A stretch of 64,000 nucleotides of DNA from Sphingobium_A sp965228065 (GTDB lineage: Bacteria > Pseudomonadota > Alphaproteobacteria > Sphingomonadales > Sphingomonadaceae). Below are positions 7,781 through 16,346 of this stretch, in pieces. The translations under genes and the position numbers were made by a program. A model generated the notes under the pieces. That model was not told the DNA's origin. It saw only the letters and a program-made list of their open reading frames with translations, and ran no database searches. Location: the NCBI GenBank assembly GCA_965228065.1, contig OZ245788.1, forward strand, positions 1,364,001-1,428,000, written 5' to 3'. Position 1 is the stretch's first letter; each line of letters starts with the position of its first letter.

Positions 7781-9340
7781 TTATGCCTTCACTGCCAGGC
7801 TTGCCAGCACCGCTTCCGCGGCTAGCCGCCCAGTCTGCGCGCCGCCATTCATATAGCCGGGAAACGCATCCGACAGATGCTCGCCGGCAAACATAATCGG
7901 GCCCGCGGGCGCGGGTGGCGTCACGACGCCATCCTCTTCCAGCCAGAAGTGGCCAGCGAACCGTGTCAGCTGTCCGGGCGCGAAGGTGGAATAGGCGCCG
8001 CGCGCAAAAGGGTCCTTGCCCCAGGCCGTGCGACGCATCGTCCGCGCGGCCAGACCCGGAACGGCGGGCGCGATCGCAGCCTCGGCGCGGCGCAGCACCG
8101 GCTCGATCTCGCCAGCCATCAGCGCATCGACCTGATCGCCGCCGTAGAACCAGGTCAGCACACCCGCCTCGCCCGGCTGGCCCGAGCTCGCATCCCAGAA
8201 TTCGGAGAAGACACCCGGCCCGCTGGTGTCGACCGCCCATGCCGATCCGGCGGGGCCGGTCTGGGCTTCCCAGCTCCGTGCCGCATAGCCGGCGTTGATC
8301 TTCTCGTTCCGGCCGCAATCGATCTCGCCGACCAAAGTCCGCCAACTGTCCGGCAACAGGTCGCCATAGTCGATGGTGCGCATCAGCGGCGCGGGAACTG
8401 TGACGACAACACGGTCTGCTTCGTCGGTGACGCCATTGGCGAAGCGCAGCTTCACCCGACCGCCCGCGCGCTCGATGCTCGTCAGTGCATGGCCTGTCGC
8501 GATGCGCGACAACAACGGTCGCGACAATGCCTCGACCACGCTCGAGGAGCCGCCGGTCAGGATATAGCGCTCGTCGCTCGACGAGATCAGTTCGGCCTGT
8601 GCCCCGTCGACGACCGGCAGGTTGAACAGCAATTCGATTGCGGAAGCCTGGTGTGGTTCCGCGCCGAATTCAGTGCGGATCGTGGCTTCGAGGAGCGCAC
8701 GAACGTCTGCGGTCAGAAGCGCTCGATGCGTGTCCAGATATTGAGTTACCGACATTGCATCGAGCTTTGGCGCCATGACGTCATAATTCGCATCCAGCGC
8801 GGCAGCATCGTTTGCGATCTGCCCGGCAATGGGGCGCAAGTCGCGGATCAGTGCGACATCGTCGAGCAGCCGGCCGTTCACCACGTAGCGGCTGTGCGCC
8901 GTCATCGGCTTGCGATCGATCAGCGCGATGCCGAAGCGTTCGGCAAGCTTGAGCATGTCGTCATGATCGGTGTTGATCAGGTTGCCGCCGTCTTCGATGT
9001 TCAGGCCCGGCTCCGGCGCATTGTTGGCGGTCAGCACACGCCCGCCGAGACGTCCGCGAGCCTCGTAGAGCTTCGCGTCGATGCCGTTGGCCGTCAGCGT
9101 ATCGAGCGCACACAGGCCGGCCATGCCCCCGCCGATCACGGCGACGCGCATCGCCTGGCGCGCACGGACTGGCTGGGGCCAACCGATCAGCGGCGTCGCA
9201 GCGGCCGCGCCGAGTGCGGCGAGCACACGGCGGCGGCTGAGCCCTTCCGGAGCCCGGACAGGCGCCGGAGCTCCCGCATCGTGCAGATTGGCGCGGCGCG
9301 CCTCGCTCAGCAGTCGCCAAAATGGTCCGGAACCCCGCAT
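7781..9340 (-). CDS. Flavin-containing amine oxidase family protein, exported
   Basis: A 519-residue FAD enzyme of the monoamine oxidase/L-amino acid oxidase family. A twin-arginine-like signal SRRRVLAALGAAAATPLIG precedes the dinucleotide-binding motif VIGGGMAGLCALDTL. The FAD motif GRLGGRVLTA follows, and the C-terminal flavin contact FAGEHLSDAFPGYMNGG closes the protein. The start at 9340 (MRGSGPFWRLL) has GGGAGGGG 5 bp upstream; a longer frame to 9406 is possible but would crowd the divergent hisC start. It probably oxidises a primary or secondary amine in the periplasm. Nothing nearby fixes the substrate. Confidence 0.88.
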   Translation of the reverse strand: MRGSGPFWRLLSEARRANLHDAGAPAPVRAPEGLSRRRVLAALGAAAATPLIGWPQPVRARQAMRVAVIGGGMAGLCALDTLTANGIDAKLYEARGRLGGRVLTANNAPEPGLNIEDGGNLINTDHDDMLKLAERFGIALIDRKPMTAHSRYVVNGRLLDDVALIRDLRPIAGQIANDAAALDANYDVMAPKLDAMSVTQYLDTHRALLTADVRALLEATIRTEFGAEPHQASAIELLFNLPVVDGAQAELISSSDERYILTGGSSSVVEALSRPLLSRIATGHALTSIERAGGRVKLRFANGVTDEADRVVVTVPAPLMRTIDYGDLLPDSWRTLVGEIDCGRNEKINAGYAARSWEAQTGPAGSAWAVDTSGPGVFSEFWDASSGQPGEAGVLTWFYGGDQVDALMAGEIEPVLRRAEAAIAPAVPGLAARTMRRTAWGKDPFARGAYSTFAPGQLTRFAGHFWLEEDGVVTPPAPAGPIMFAGEHLSDAFPGYMNGGAQTGRLAAEAVLASLAVKA

Positions 9341-9417
9341 CGCCGCCCCTCCCGCTTGATCGCCCCCATCCTTAGCACTGTTGCGCGCGGCGCGCGATTG
9401 CGCCATGCGATCGCGCC

Positions 9418-10518
9418 ATGATCGCGCCTCAACCCAAGCCCTGGATCCTGGGCATCGCCCCCTATGTTCCCGGCCGCTCGACGACCGATAATGGTCGCAA
9501 GGTGGTCAAGCTATCGTCCAACGAGAATCCGCTGGGCACCAGTGCCATTGCCGCCGCGGCATTCGAAACGGCGGAGACGACGCTGTCGCGTTACCCCGAC
9601 GCGAATGCCACGGCGCTGCGCGAAGCGATCGCCGCGCATCACGGGCTCGATCCCGCACGCGTGATCCATGGCACCGGATCGGACGAGATCCTGCATCTGG
9701 CCGCGGGCGCCTATGCCGGCGCGGGCGACGAGATCCTCTACGTCAAATACGGCTTCTCGGTGTACGATATCGCGGCGCGTCGCGTCGGCGCGACCCCGGT
9801 GATGGCCGCCGATCGCGACTATGCGACCGATGTCGATGCACTGCTTGCCGGCGTGACCGAGCGGACGCGCGTCGTCTTCGTCGCCAATCCGAACAATCCG
9901 ACCGGCACCTATACACCGCGCGACGAGATCGCCCGGCTGCATGCCGGCCTGCCCGGCGACGTGCTGCTGGTGGTCGATCAGGCCTATGCCGAATATCTGG
10001 CCGAGGACGAGCGCGACGGCGCGTTCGAACTGGCGCAGACTGCGGCGAACGTGCTGGTCACACGCACCTTCTCCAAGATCCACGGCCTGGCCGCCGAGCG
10101 GATCGGCTGGGGCTATGGTCCGGCCGAGGCGATCGATGCGATGCACCGCATCCGCGCGCCGTTCAACGTCACCACCGCCGGCCAGCAGGCCGCGATCGCG
10201 GCGCTGGGCGACACCGAATTCGTTGCGCACAGCCGTGCGCACAATGCCCAATGGCTGGCCTGGTTCACCGATCAGATCGCGGCGCTGGGCAATGCCGGCC
10301 TGCGCGCCGTGCCGTCGCGCGCCAATTTCGCGCTCATATTGTTCGAGGGCAAGCTGACCGCGGAACAGGCCTATCACGGGCTGATGGAACAGGGCTTCAT
10401 CGTCCGCTGGCTGCCCGGACAGGGCCTGCCGCACGGCCTGCGCATCACCATCGGCACCGAGGAGGAGACGCGCGGCGTGGCCGATACGCTTCGCCAATTG
10501 GCCGAGGCCGCACGCTGA
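9418..10518 (+). CDS. hisC: Histidinol-phosphate aminotransferase
   Basis: A 366-residue PLP enzyme, fold type I class II. It converts imidazole-acetol phosphate with glutamate in histidine synthesis and may also transaminate aromatic keto acids. Features are LSSNENPLG near the N-terminus, FVANPNNPTGTYTPRDEI for cofactor binding, VVDQAYAEYL with the Asp/Tyr pair, and TRTFSKIHGLAAERIGWGY with the Schiff-base lysine. It overlaps tyrA as TGATG, so the two are translated together. This pairing suggests a role in tyrosine and phenylalanine synthesis too. Confidence 0.94.
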   Translation: MIAPQPKPWILGIAPYVPGRSTTDNGRKVVKLSSNENPLGTSAIAAAAFETAETTLSRYPDANATALREAIAAHHGLDPARVIHGTGSDEILHLAAGAYAGAGDEILYVKYGFSVYDIAARRVGATPVMAADRDYATDVDALLAGVTERTRVVFVANPNNPTGTYTPRDEIARLHAGLPGDVLLVVDQAYAEYLAEDERDGAFELAQTAANVLVTRTFSKIHGLAAERIGWGYGPAEAIDAMHRIRAPFNVTTAGQQAAIAALGDTEFVAHSRAHNAQWLAWFTDQIAALGNAGLRAVPSRANFALILFEGKLTAEQAYHGLMEQGFIVRWLPGQGLPHGLRITIGTEEETRGVADTLRQLAEAAR

Positions 10519-11426
10519 TGCTGCCCTTCGCACGCGTCGCCGTCATCGGGCTGGGGCTGATCGGCTCCTCGATCCTGCGGGCAGTGCGGGTGCATATGCC
10601 GACGGTGCGGCTGACCGGCCATGACGCCGATGCGGCGGTGCGGGAGACGGCGCGGCGGCTGGACCTGTGCGATGACGTCACCGACACGCCGGGCGCCGCA
10701 GTGATCGACGCGGACCTCGTGATCCTCTGCGTGCCGGTCGGTGCGATCGGTGCCGCAGCCGAGTCCTTCGCAGCCGATCTGCCCGCCGATGCCATCGTCA
10801 CCGATGTCGGCGGATCCAAGGCCAGCGTGGCGGAGGCGCTGCGCGCAGCCCTGCCCGGCGCGATCGTGGTTCCGGGCCATCCCGTGGCAGGCACCGAGCA
10901 TAGCGGCCCCGAAGCCGGCTTCGCCACCCTGTTCCACGGGCGCTGGTGCATCCTGACACCCGAAGACGATACGCCCGAGGCTGCGACGCTGCGCGTGCGC
11001 GCCTTCTGGGAAAAGCTGGGCTCGAACGTCGAGATCATGAGCCCGAAGCATCATGATCTGGTGCTCGCCGTGACGAGCCATGTGCCGCATTTGATCGCCT
11101 ATTCGATCGTCGGCACCGCATCCGATCTCGAGAATGTGACGCAAAGCGAGGTCATCAAATATTCGGCCGGCGGTTTCCGCGATTTCACGCGCATCGCCGC
11201 GTCGGACCCGACCATGTGGCGCGACGTCTTCCTCAACAATCGCGAAGCGGTGCTGGAAATCCTCCAGCGGCTGACCGAGGATGTCACCGCCCTCCAGCGC
11301 GCGATCCGCTGGGGCGATGGCGACACGCTGTTCAACCTTTTTGCGCGCACGCGCGACATCCGTCGTTCGATCATTGCGCAAGGCCAGGACGACGAACGCC
11401 CCGATTTTGGGCGCAGCCACGAATAA
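10518..11426 (+). CDS. tyrA: Prephenate/arogenate dehydrogenase
   Basis: A 302-residue cytoplasmic enzyme that oxidatively decarboxylates prephenate or arogenate in tyrosine synthesis. The N-terminal Rossmann motif is VAVIGLGLIGSSILRAV (residues 7-23). LVILCVPVGAIG and VGGSKASVAEAL follow. GHPVAGTEHSGPEAGFATLF carries the conserved catalytic His region, and LAVTSHVPHLIAYSIVGTA the helical dimer domain. The length matches cyclohexadienyl dehydrogenases without a chorismate mutase or ACT domain. The start ATG at 10518 shares a base with the hisC stop. Open sequence upstream of it is hisC in another frame. Confidence 0.93.
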   Translation: MLPFARVAVIGLGLIGSSILRAVRVHMPTVRLTGHDADAAVRETARRLDLCDDVTDTPGAAVIDADLVILCVPVGAIGAAAESFAADLPADAIVTDVGGSKASVAEALRAALPGAIVVPGHPVAGTEHSGPEAGFATLFHGRWCILTPEDDTPEAATLRVRAFWEKLGSNVEIMSPKHHDLVLAVTSHVPHLIAYSIVGTASDLENVTQSEVIKYSAGGFRDFTRIAASDPTMWRDVFLNNREAVLEILQRLTEDVTALQRAIRWGDGDTLFNLFARTRDIRRSIIAQGQDDERPDFGRSHE

Positions 11427-11452
11427 CCGCGACTTCGCCATGAGCGGAGTCC

Positions 11453-12142
11453 TTACGGATTGAGAGCGTTGATCTCCGCATGGACCATTGCCTCCACGGC
11501 ATCGCGGTCCAGGCCCGGTTCGATCACGTCACCGAAGCGGAAGGTGATGATGCCGGGGCGTTTCAGGAAGCGCCGCCGCGGCCAGACGCGACCGCTGTCG
11601 AGCGCGACCGGAACCACGGGCAATCCGATATGGCGGTAGAGCCCGGCAAAGCCGGCGCGCAACGGTGCCCGTTCGCCATGCGGCACGCGCGTGCCTTCGG
11701 GAAAGATCACGAGCGAACGCCCCTCGGCAGCGGTTGCCCGCGCGGCGGCGACCAGCGCGCGCAATGCCTTGGCGCCCCCCTTGCGATCAATCGAGATCGC
11801 GCCCTGCCGTTTTGCGATCCCGCCCCAAAAAGGAATGTCGATCAGTTCCTTCTTCATCAGCACGGCCGGATTGTTGAGGACCACCAGCACCTCCAGCGTC
11901 TCGTACATCGATTCATGCTTGATCGCGTAGAGAACCGGGCGGTCCGGGATCACGCCCTCGACCCGCGTATAGATGCCCAGAATCCGTTCCGAACAGCGGC
12001 GATGGAAACGCGCCCAGAGCCAGGCGGCGCGGCGCGCACCTTCGGGGTTCCGCCCGATGATCGCCGCGCGCATCACATAGAAGACGCTGCCGAGATAAAA
12101 GGCGAACATGAACAGGACGGATCGAACAAACAGCATCGTCAC
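11453..12142 (-). CDS. plsC: 1-acyl-sn-glycerol-3-phosphate acyltransferase (PlsC family)
   Basis: A 229-residue membrane-bound acyltransferase that makes phosphatidic acid from lysophosphatidic acid. It has an N-terminal hydrophobic helix (LFVRSVLFMFAFYLGSVFYV) and the acceptor motif KHESMYETLE, where the usual His-x4-Asp has Glu in the Asp position. The second motif LVIFPEGTRVPHGERAPL and the later GLPVVPVALDSG complete the family pattern. It is last in the leftward ftsE-ftsX-ydcF-plsC block. Its GTG start overlaps the ydcF stop as GTGA; an in-frame ATG at 12136 is an alternative. The His-x4-Glu form occurs in some other PlsC proteins, so activity is likely. Confidence 0.9.
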   Translation of the reverse strand: MTMLFVRSVLFMFAFYLGSVFYVMRAAIIGRNPEGARRAAWLWARFHRRCSERILGIYTRVEGVIPDRPVLYAIKHESMYETLEVLVVLNNPAVLMKKELIDIPFWGGIAKRQGAISIDRKGGAKALRALVAAARATAAEGRSLVIFPEGTRVPHGERAPLRAGFAGLYRHIGLPVVPVALDSGRVWPRRRFLKRPGIITFRFGDVIEPGLDRDAVEAMVHAEINALNP

Positions 12143-12669
12143 AGCCCCACAAGCGAGCCGATCCGGCTCAGCAGATATTTGTGATATTCCTTGAACAGCA
12201 TCGAGAAACCCGCACGACTCTTCACGGCATCGCTTTCCACATGAATCTCAGGTCCAAGCGCGCGCCCCAATTCGAAGCGCGCACGGCGCATATGCCAGTC
12301 GGTGGTGACAAGGCGGATCGTTCTATAATGGCGCGCGCCGATCCAGCGCGCGGTCTCCAGCGCGTTTGAGCGGGTGTCTACCGCCTCGGTCCCCAGATCG
12401 ACACAACAATCGAACAGTTTGGCCGGCACTTTCTGCGCCAGCGCCAGTTCGTGCGGGCGGACATCGCGATTGACGCCGGAGATCAGCATACGCTGCGCCT
12501 TGCCTGCCTGAAGCAGGGAAAGCCCGCGCTCGATCCGCCCCGGCGCACCGGTCAGCACGACGATGGCATCGGTCTTTCCGTCCGCCGCGGGCTGGGGCAA
12601 CGCGATCACGAACAGCGCGAAGCCCAGTGCCCAGAGCAGCGGCGCGATCGAGAGGATCCGCCGGATCAC
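12139..12669 (-). CDS. YdcF/DUF218 family envelope protein
   Basis: A 176-residue protein with one N-terminal membrane helix (LLWALGFALFVIALP) followed by a DUF218 fold: TDAIVVLTGAPGRIERGLSL, then AQRMLISGVNRD, then TEAVDTRSNALETARWI, then VTTDWHMRRARFELGRAL. The conserved acidic and Asn residues of the family (ElyC/SanA/YdcF, linked to envelope polysaccharide biology) are present. It starts with GTG overlapping the ftsX stop as GTGA, and its own stop overlaps plsC in the same way, so the four genes appear translationally linked. The exact reaction is unknown. Confidence 0.85.
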   Translation of the reverse strand: MIRRILSIAPLLWALGFALFVIALPQPAADGKTDAIVVLTGAPGRIERGLSLLQAGKAQRMLISGVNRDVRPHELALAQKVPAKLFDCCVDLGTEAVDTRSNALETARWIGARHYRTIRLVTTDWHMRRARFELGRALGPEIHVESDAVKSRAGFSMLFKEYHKYLLSRIGSLVGL

Positions 12670-13562
12670 AGCATGCGCCGCAATGTGCGCAGCACGGTGA
12701 TCCGCGCAGCCAGCATCGCCAGCACCGCGCCGGCAAGCGGGAGGGCCAGGATCATCGCCCAGGAGTCGATCCTGAGCGTGACCGCACCAAGCAGGTCGGA
12801 TCCGATCTCGCTGACGCGGGCGCCAAGGATCAGCAGAACCGATGTCGCCGCCGTCAGGCCGACAAGGCCGCCGAACAGGGCATCGAGCGCGATGCGGCGC
12901 TGGAAGAGCCAGGCAATCTGCGTATCGGTGGAACCCATCAGATGCAGCACGTCGATGGTGAAGCGGTGCGTGTTGAGCGCCGCGCGCGCGGCCAGCACAA
13001 CCGCAGCGGCCGTGGCCGCAGCCATCAGCAGCACCAGCGCGACCGCGAGCCAGCGGAGCGAATCGATCAACCCCGTCAGCGGCGCCAGCCATCGCGCATG
13101 GCGATCCGTGCGGGCATTGGGCGCCACACCACGGATCGCGGTGGCGACATCCTCCATCGAGCGGGCGCTGCTGTCGGACAGGACCACATCGATCAACGCC
13201 GGCACGGGCAATTCGTCCGCCGCCAGCCCGCCCGTCCCCAGATAAGGTTCAAGCAGCGCCGACATTTCGGCCTGCCCGAGCCGGTCGACCGAGCGCACGA
13301 CCGAAAGCCGCTTGAGCGCCGCGATCGCGGCCTGGGCCTGGCGATCGCGGACAACGGGATCGGCTTCGACGATCTGCACGGTCAGCTTGCCCGCCAGATC
13401 ATCGCCCAGCGCGCGCGCAGCGGCGCCAAGGCCGAGCCCGGCAGCCGCCGCAAGCACGGTCAGGAACATCATGATCGCAATCACCCAGGGCATCGGTCCG
13501 GCCAGCCGCCCCTCCGGCAGCAATCTGCGATCGGCGGCCGACGGCGTCCAACCAAAGCTCAT
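12666..13562 (-). CDS. ftsX: Cell division protein FtsX
   Basis: A 298-residue permease-like partner of the FtsE ATPase, acting at the septum to switch on peptidoglycan hydrolases. It has four membrane helices: MPWVIAIMMFLTVLAAAAGL near residue 25, a large periplasmic loop (LTVQIVEADPVVRDRQAQAA, VRSVDRLGQAEMSALLEPYL), then WLAVALVLLMAAATAAAVVL, a helix around DALFGGLVGLTAATSVLLIL, and a C-terminal helix. The start ATG at 13562 is the third of three tandem ATGAGCTTTGG copies; the two earlier ATGs open only five-codon frames. A TTG at 13583 is in frame but overlaps the repeats and is less likely. Confidence 0.92.
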   Translation of the reverse strand: MSFGWTPSAADRRLLPEGRLAGPMPWVIAIMMFLTVLAAAAGLGLGAAARALGDDLAGKLTVQIVEADPVVRDRQAQAAIAALKRLSVVRSVDRLGQAEMSALLEPYLGTGGLAADELPVPALIDVVLSDSSARSMEDVATAIRGVAPNARTDRHARWLAPLTGLIDSLRWLAVALVLLMAAATAAAVVLAARAALNTHRFTIDVLHLMGSTDTQIAWLFQRRIALDALFGGLVGLTAATSVLLILGARVSEIGSDLLGAVTLRIDSWAMILALPLAGAVLAMLAARITVLRTLRRML

Positions 13563-13593
13563 TGGCCAAAGCTCATCGACCAAAGCTCATTGC
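13552..13593 (-). promoter_or_regulatory. Triple 14-bp tandem repeat forming an ATGA stop-start relay between ftsE and ftsX
   Basis: Three copies of a 14-bp unit lie at 13552-13565, 13566-13579 and 13580-13593. On the minus strand each gives ATGAGCTTTGG. The first ATG (13590-13588) overlaps the ftsE TGA. It opens MSFGR, whose TGA overlaps the second ATG (13576-13574). That opens MSFGQ, whose TGA overlaps the third ATG (13562-13560), the ftsX start. Ribosomes could pass from ftsE to ftsX by successive termination and restart. Confidence 0.8.
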
Positions 13594-14306
13594 GGCCCGC
13601 CCGTTTCGCTGCGGCGCGGCGGATAGCGCAAGGCGCCGGTCGGATCGGACAGGCGCCCGCGATCGATCCGCATCATGTTCGCGTTGGAGATGCGGCTGAG
13701 CAGATGGATATCGTGGGTAGCGACGACGATGGTCGTTCCCAGCTTGTTCAGCCCATCGAACAGATGCAGCAGACGCGCCGCCATGTCGGGATCGACGTTG
13801 CCGGTGGGCTCGTCGGCAACCAGGATCTCGGGCCGGCCGATCACCGCGCGGGCGATCGCGACCCGCTGCTGTTCACCGCCCGACAGCGTGGCCGGACGCG
13901 CGCTCGCCCGGTCCTTGAGCCCGACCCAGGCCAGCATCTCGTTGACCGGCGTTTCGATCTCGCGCTCGTCATAGCCACCGATGCGCAGCGGAAGGGCGAC
14001 ATTGTCATAGGCCGAGAGGTGCGGGACGAGCCGGAAATCCTGGAACACCACGCCGATCCGGCGGCGCAACGCAGGCAACCGGGCGCGCGGCATGGTGACG
14101 GCATCCTCGCCGAACAGGCGGATCAGGCCGCGGCTGGGCCGCTGCGAAAGATAAAGGAGCTTGAGCAGCGAGGTCTTGCCCGCGCCCGACGGGCCGGTGA
14201 GGAAATAGAAGCTGCCGGTGTTGAGTGTGAAGCTGACGTCGGACAGCGTCTCCGCGCCCGTACCGTAGCGCAGACCGACATTCTCGAACTGCACGATGCT
14301 TGCCAT
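13587..14306 (-). CDS. ftsE: Cell division ATP-binding protein FtsE
   Basis: A 239-residue ABC ATPase on the cytoplasmic face of the division complex. It has Walker A GPSGAGKTSLL (about residues 39-49), the Q-loop VFQDFRLVPHLSAYDNVALP, the signature LSGGEQQRVAIARAV, Walker B ILVADEPTGNVDP and the switch His in VVATHDIHLL. These match FtsE closely. It heads the leftward block and its TGA stop is the first of the ATGA overlaps leading to ftsX. The C-terminal ~25 residues (YPPRRSETGGPQ) are variable. Confidence 0.95.
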   Translation of the reverse strand: MASIVQFENVGLRYGTGAETLSDVSFTLNTGSFYFLTGPSGAGKTSLLKLLYLSQRPSRGLIRLFGEDAVTMPRARLPALRRRIGVVFQDFRLVPHLSAYDNVALPLRIGGYDEREIETPVNEMLAWVGLKDRASARPATLSGGEQQRVAIARAVIGRPEILVADEPTGNVDPDMAARLLHLFDGLNKLGTTIVVATHDIHLLSRISNANMMRIDRGRLSDPTGALRYPPRRSETGGPQ

Positions 14307-14346
14307 CGCGACCCGAAACGCTCCCTTGATCCTGCCGTTTGCCCCT

Positions 14347-14396
14347 AGAGCCTTTCCCGGCAGGGCGGAACCGCCCTGCCGGATAAGAAAGGCTCT
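14347..14396. repeat. Long hairpin-forming palindrome
   Basis: AGAGCCTTTC (14347-14356) pairs with GAAAGGCTCT (14387-14396). Inside it CCGGCAGGGCGG (14357-14368) pairs with CCGCCCTGCCGG (14371-14382) around a 2-base loop. A 4-base bulge separates the two stems. It lies in the 301-bp divergent gap between ftsE and the zinc-ribbon gene. Confidence 0.85.
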
Positions 14397-14409
14397 CCAC
14401 CCATATCTT

Positions 14410-14457
14410 GAGCGCTTCCCGACCGAAAAACCGGTCCCGCTTTTTCGGGACGCGCTC
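14410..14457. repeat. GAGCG...TTTTTCGGGA palindromic element
   Basis: Nested arms are GAGCG/CGCTC, TCCCG/CGGGA and ACCG/CGGT, with an A5 run and a T5 run. From memory this style of element is widespread between genes in alphaproteobacteria; I could not check it. No clear promoter is visible in the rest of the ftsE upstream gap. Confidence 0.7.
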
Positions 14458-14607
14458 TAGCCTGTTGCCATCGCACAGCGGCATTGCCCGCGTAAAGCAC
14501 ATGTTGGCGCCTTGCCTGCCCCAAGGCGCTTGCAACATCGTCTCGCAGCGTGTTTACACTGGCGACCTTATTGCGCGCCTTAATCTAGACGGACACCGCC
14601 ACACCGC

Positions 14608-15390
14608 ATGATCCTGACATGCCCAGAATGCAGGACGAGGTATCTGGTCCCAGACACCGCGATCGGATCGGTCGGCAGGACAGTGCGCTGCGCGTCCTGC
14701 AAGCATAGCTGGTTCCAGGATCCCCCGCCGCTCGACCTGGATAGCCCCGCTCCGCAGGCCGATCCGGCCCCCGCCCCATCTTCGCCTTCCACCGAAGCGG
14801 AGCCTGCGATCGCGACGGCAGCCGCATTGCCCCAGGCACCACCCCTGCCCGAAATCGAACGGACCGCACCCACCGCGGTCGATTCGATCCCGGCGCCGGC
14901 CGAAACCGTGGCCGAGGATTACGACGCCTTTGCGCACGAGCCCCCGTTCCGCCCGCGGCGCAATCCGTTGCGGCGCTGGACCCTGGCAGCGGCGACCGCC
15001 GCGGTGCTGATGATCGGCGGGATCGGCGCGATCCAGTATTTCGGGACGCCCGGCATCGCCGCCTGGCTCGGCTTCGGCACTGCCGAGGCGGAAGTGCCAT
15101 TGCTGCTGGAATTCCCGACCAAGCCCGAACGCCGCGAACAGCCAAGCGGCAACGAGCTCTTCACCGTATCCGGCCGGATCGTGAATCCGACCGACGTGCC
15201 GCAGATGGTGCCCGACATTCTGGCCGAACTGCGCGATTCGTCGGACCGCGTGGTCTATAGCTGGCGGATCGTCCCACCGGTGCGTCGCCTGGCGCCCAAG
15301 GGCAAGGCCGAGTTCGACAGCGCGGAAATGGACGTTCCAAAGAGCGCGCAGAACCTGAAGGTGAGCTTCGCAGGAAGTAGCGGAAAATAA
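14608..15390 (+). CDS. Zinc-ribbon (MJ0042-type) membrane protein
   Basis: A 260-residue protein beginning with a zinc ribbon, MILTCPECRTRYLVPDTAIG then VRCASCKHSWF (two CxxC pairs in the first 36 residues). A Pro/Ala-rich linker follows (about residues 40-105). One membrane helix at about residues 130-150 (AAATAAVLMIGGIGAIQYF) leads to a C-terminal periplasmic domain like DUF3426 (LFTVSGRIVNPTDVPQMVPD). Alphaproteobacteria commonly carry this architecture near ftsEX; the function is unknown. The zinc ribbon is probably cytoplasmic. The start ATG follows GCACACCGC with no strong ribosome site. Confidence 0.85.
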   Translation: MILTCPECRTRYLVPDTAIGSVGRTVRCASCKHSWFQDPPPLDLDSPAPQADPAPAPSSPSTEAEPAIATAAALPQAPPLPEIERTAPTAVDSIPAPAETVAEDYDAFAHEPPFRPRRNPLRRWTLAAATAAVLMIGGIGAIQYFGTPGIAAWLGFGTAEAEVPLLLEFPTKPERREQPSGNELFTVSGRIVNPTDVPQMVPDILAELRDSSDRVVYSWRIVPPVRRLAPKGKAEFDSAEMDVPKSAQNLKVSFAGSSGK

Positions 15391-15532
15391 TGCTGTGCGC
15401 TTTGTGCGTTCAGCCCCTTCCCAAGCTCGATCCGCTTTGCTAGAGGCCGCGCCTTACCAGCGGGGTGTCCCTCGGAAAGCAACACTTTCTGGGATTTCCC
15501 GGTCGCCGGATTCGTCCGGTGAACAGGACTGT

Positions 15533-15619
15533 GCGGTCGTGGCGGAATTGGTAGACGCGCAACGTTGAGGTCGTTGTGGGCGAAAGCCCGTGGAAGTTCG
15601 AGTCTTCTCGACCGCACCA
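15533..15619 (+). tRNA. tRNA-Leu (anticodon GAG)
   Basis: The acceptor arms GCGGTCG (15533-15539) and CGACCGC (15609-15615) pair fully, followed by discriminator A and an encoded CCA. The D-arm contains GGAATTGGTAGACGC, typical of leucine tRNAs. The anticodon stem CAACG/CGTTG encloses the loop TTGAGGT with GAG at 15567-15569. A long variable arm GTGGGCGAAAGCCCGTG confirms a class II tRNA, and the T-loop TTCGAGTC is standard. Confidence 0.95.
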
Positions 15620-15633
15620 GATTGTTCTGAAAC

Positions 15634-15656
15634 CGGAGGCCGGATCGCGGCCTCCG
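15634..15656 (+). terminator. Hairpin downstream of tRNA-Leu
   Basis: CGGAGGCC (15634-15641) pairs with GGCCTCCG (15649-15656) around a 7-base loop, 14 bp after the tRNA end. There is no T-tract, so it is a possible processing or termination hairpin rather than a textbook terminator. Confidence 0.5.
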
Positions 15657-15895
15657 CAGCCCCCGGCAGCACTATCCTTTGACCTTGGCGCAGTGCATCG
15701 GGCTTTTTGCGTCATGTCGCGTGATACGTGCCCATCGACCCGCGGCCGAAGCGGATCTTCACGAGCCGACGTGATGAAGCCCGCCAAGTGGGAGCGCCGA
15801 TCCTGTCGGAGCGAAATTTGCGTCGAACCCTCTTTCGCTTATGCTTGTTTCCCGCATCTGCCGATGCTGTGCGAACACTCGCCAGAGGATATTGC

Positions 15896-16180
15896 ATGTT
15901 CGATGCAAAGTGGAAATTTCTCATAGTCTCGATCGTTGCGTACCAGGTCGTTTTGACGTGGTGCCTGTTCGACCTGATCGATACGGCAGCCTATTTCGCG
16001 CGGCCCGATTGCGGCGATTGGTGCGCAGATCGTCTCTTCGGCTATATCCTGACCAGCCAGGGCGCGTACGACACCGCCAAGCTGTTCGCCGGCATCAGCC
16101 TGCTTCTCATTCTCGCCAATATCGTCGTCTGGATCGTTGCGGCGCGAAAGGGCCGCCGGGAAAAACTGCGGGTGGATTGA
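15896..16180 (+). CDS. Small two-helix membrane protein, function unknown
   Basis: A 94-residue protein with two membrane helices: WKFLIVSIVAYQVVLTWCLF (about residues 6-25) and AKLFAGISLLLILANIVVWI (about 62-81), with a short Cys-containing loop between them (ARPDCGDWCADRLF) and a basic tail ARKGRREKLRVD. The start at 15896 is chosen for AGAGGA 7 bp upstream and because the hydrophobic helix then begins at once; an open extension to 15728 has unlike composition. No family is recognised. It sits alone between tRNA-Leu and the polyketide operon. Confidence 0.6.
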   Translation: MFDAKWKFLIVSIVAYQVVLTWCLFDLIDTAAYFARPDCGDWCADRLFGYILTSQGAYDTAKLFAGISLLLILANIVVWIVAARKGRREKLRVD

Positions 16181-16346
16181 GTCCGTCAACGGCTCAGAAG
16201 CAAGGCTGCCGGATCCAGACAATCCTTCTCCCGCTGGAAATCCGATCCGACCCGCGTCCCTTTCGACGCGTGGCGCGTTGCGCTATGAAACGGATTGAAT
16301 GCGCCCGAGGGGAAAGAGCGCAGTCTCCAGGAAGAGGACTGCCCGC

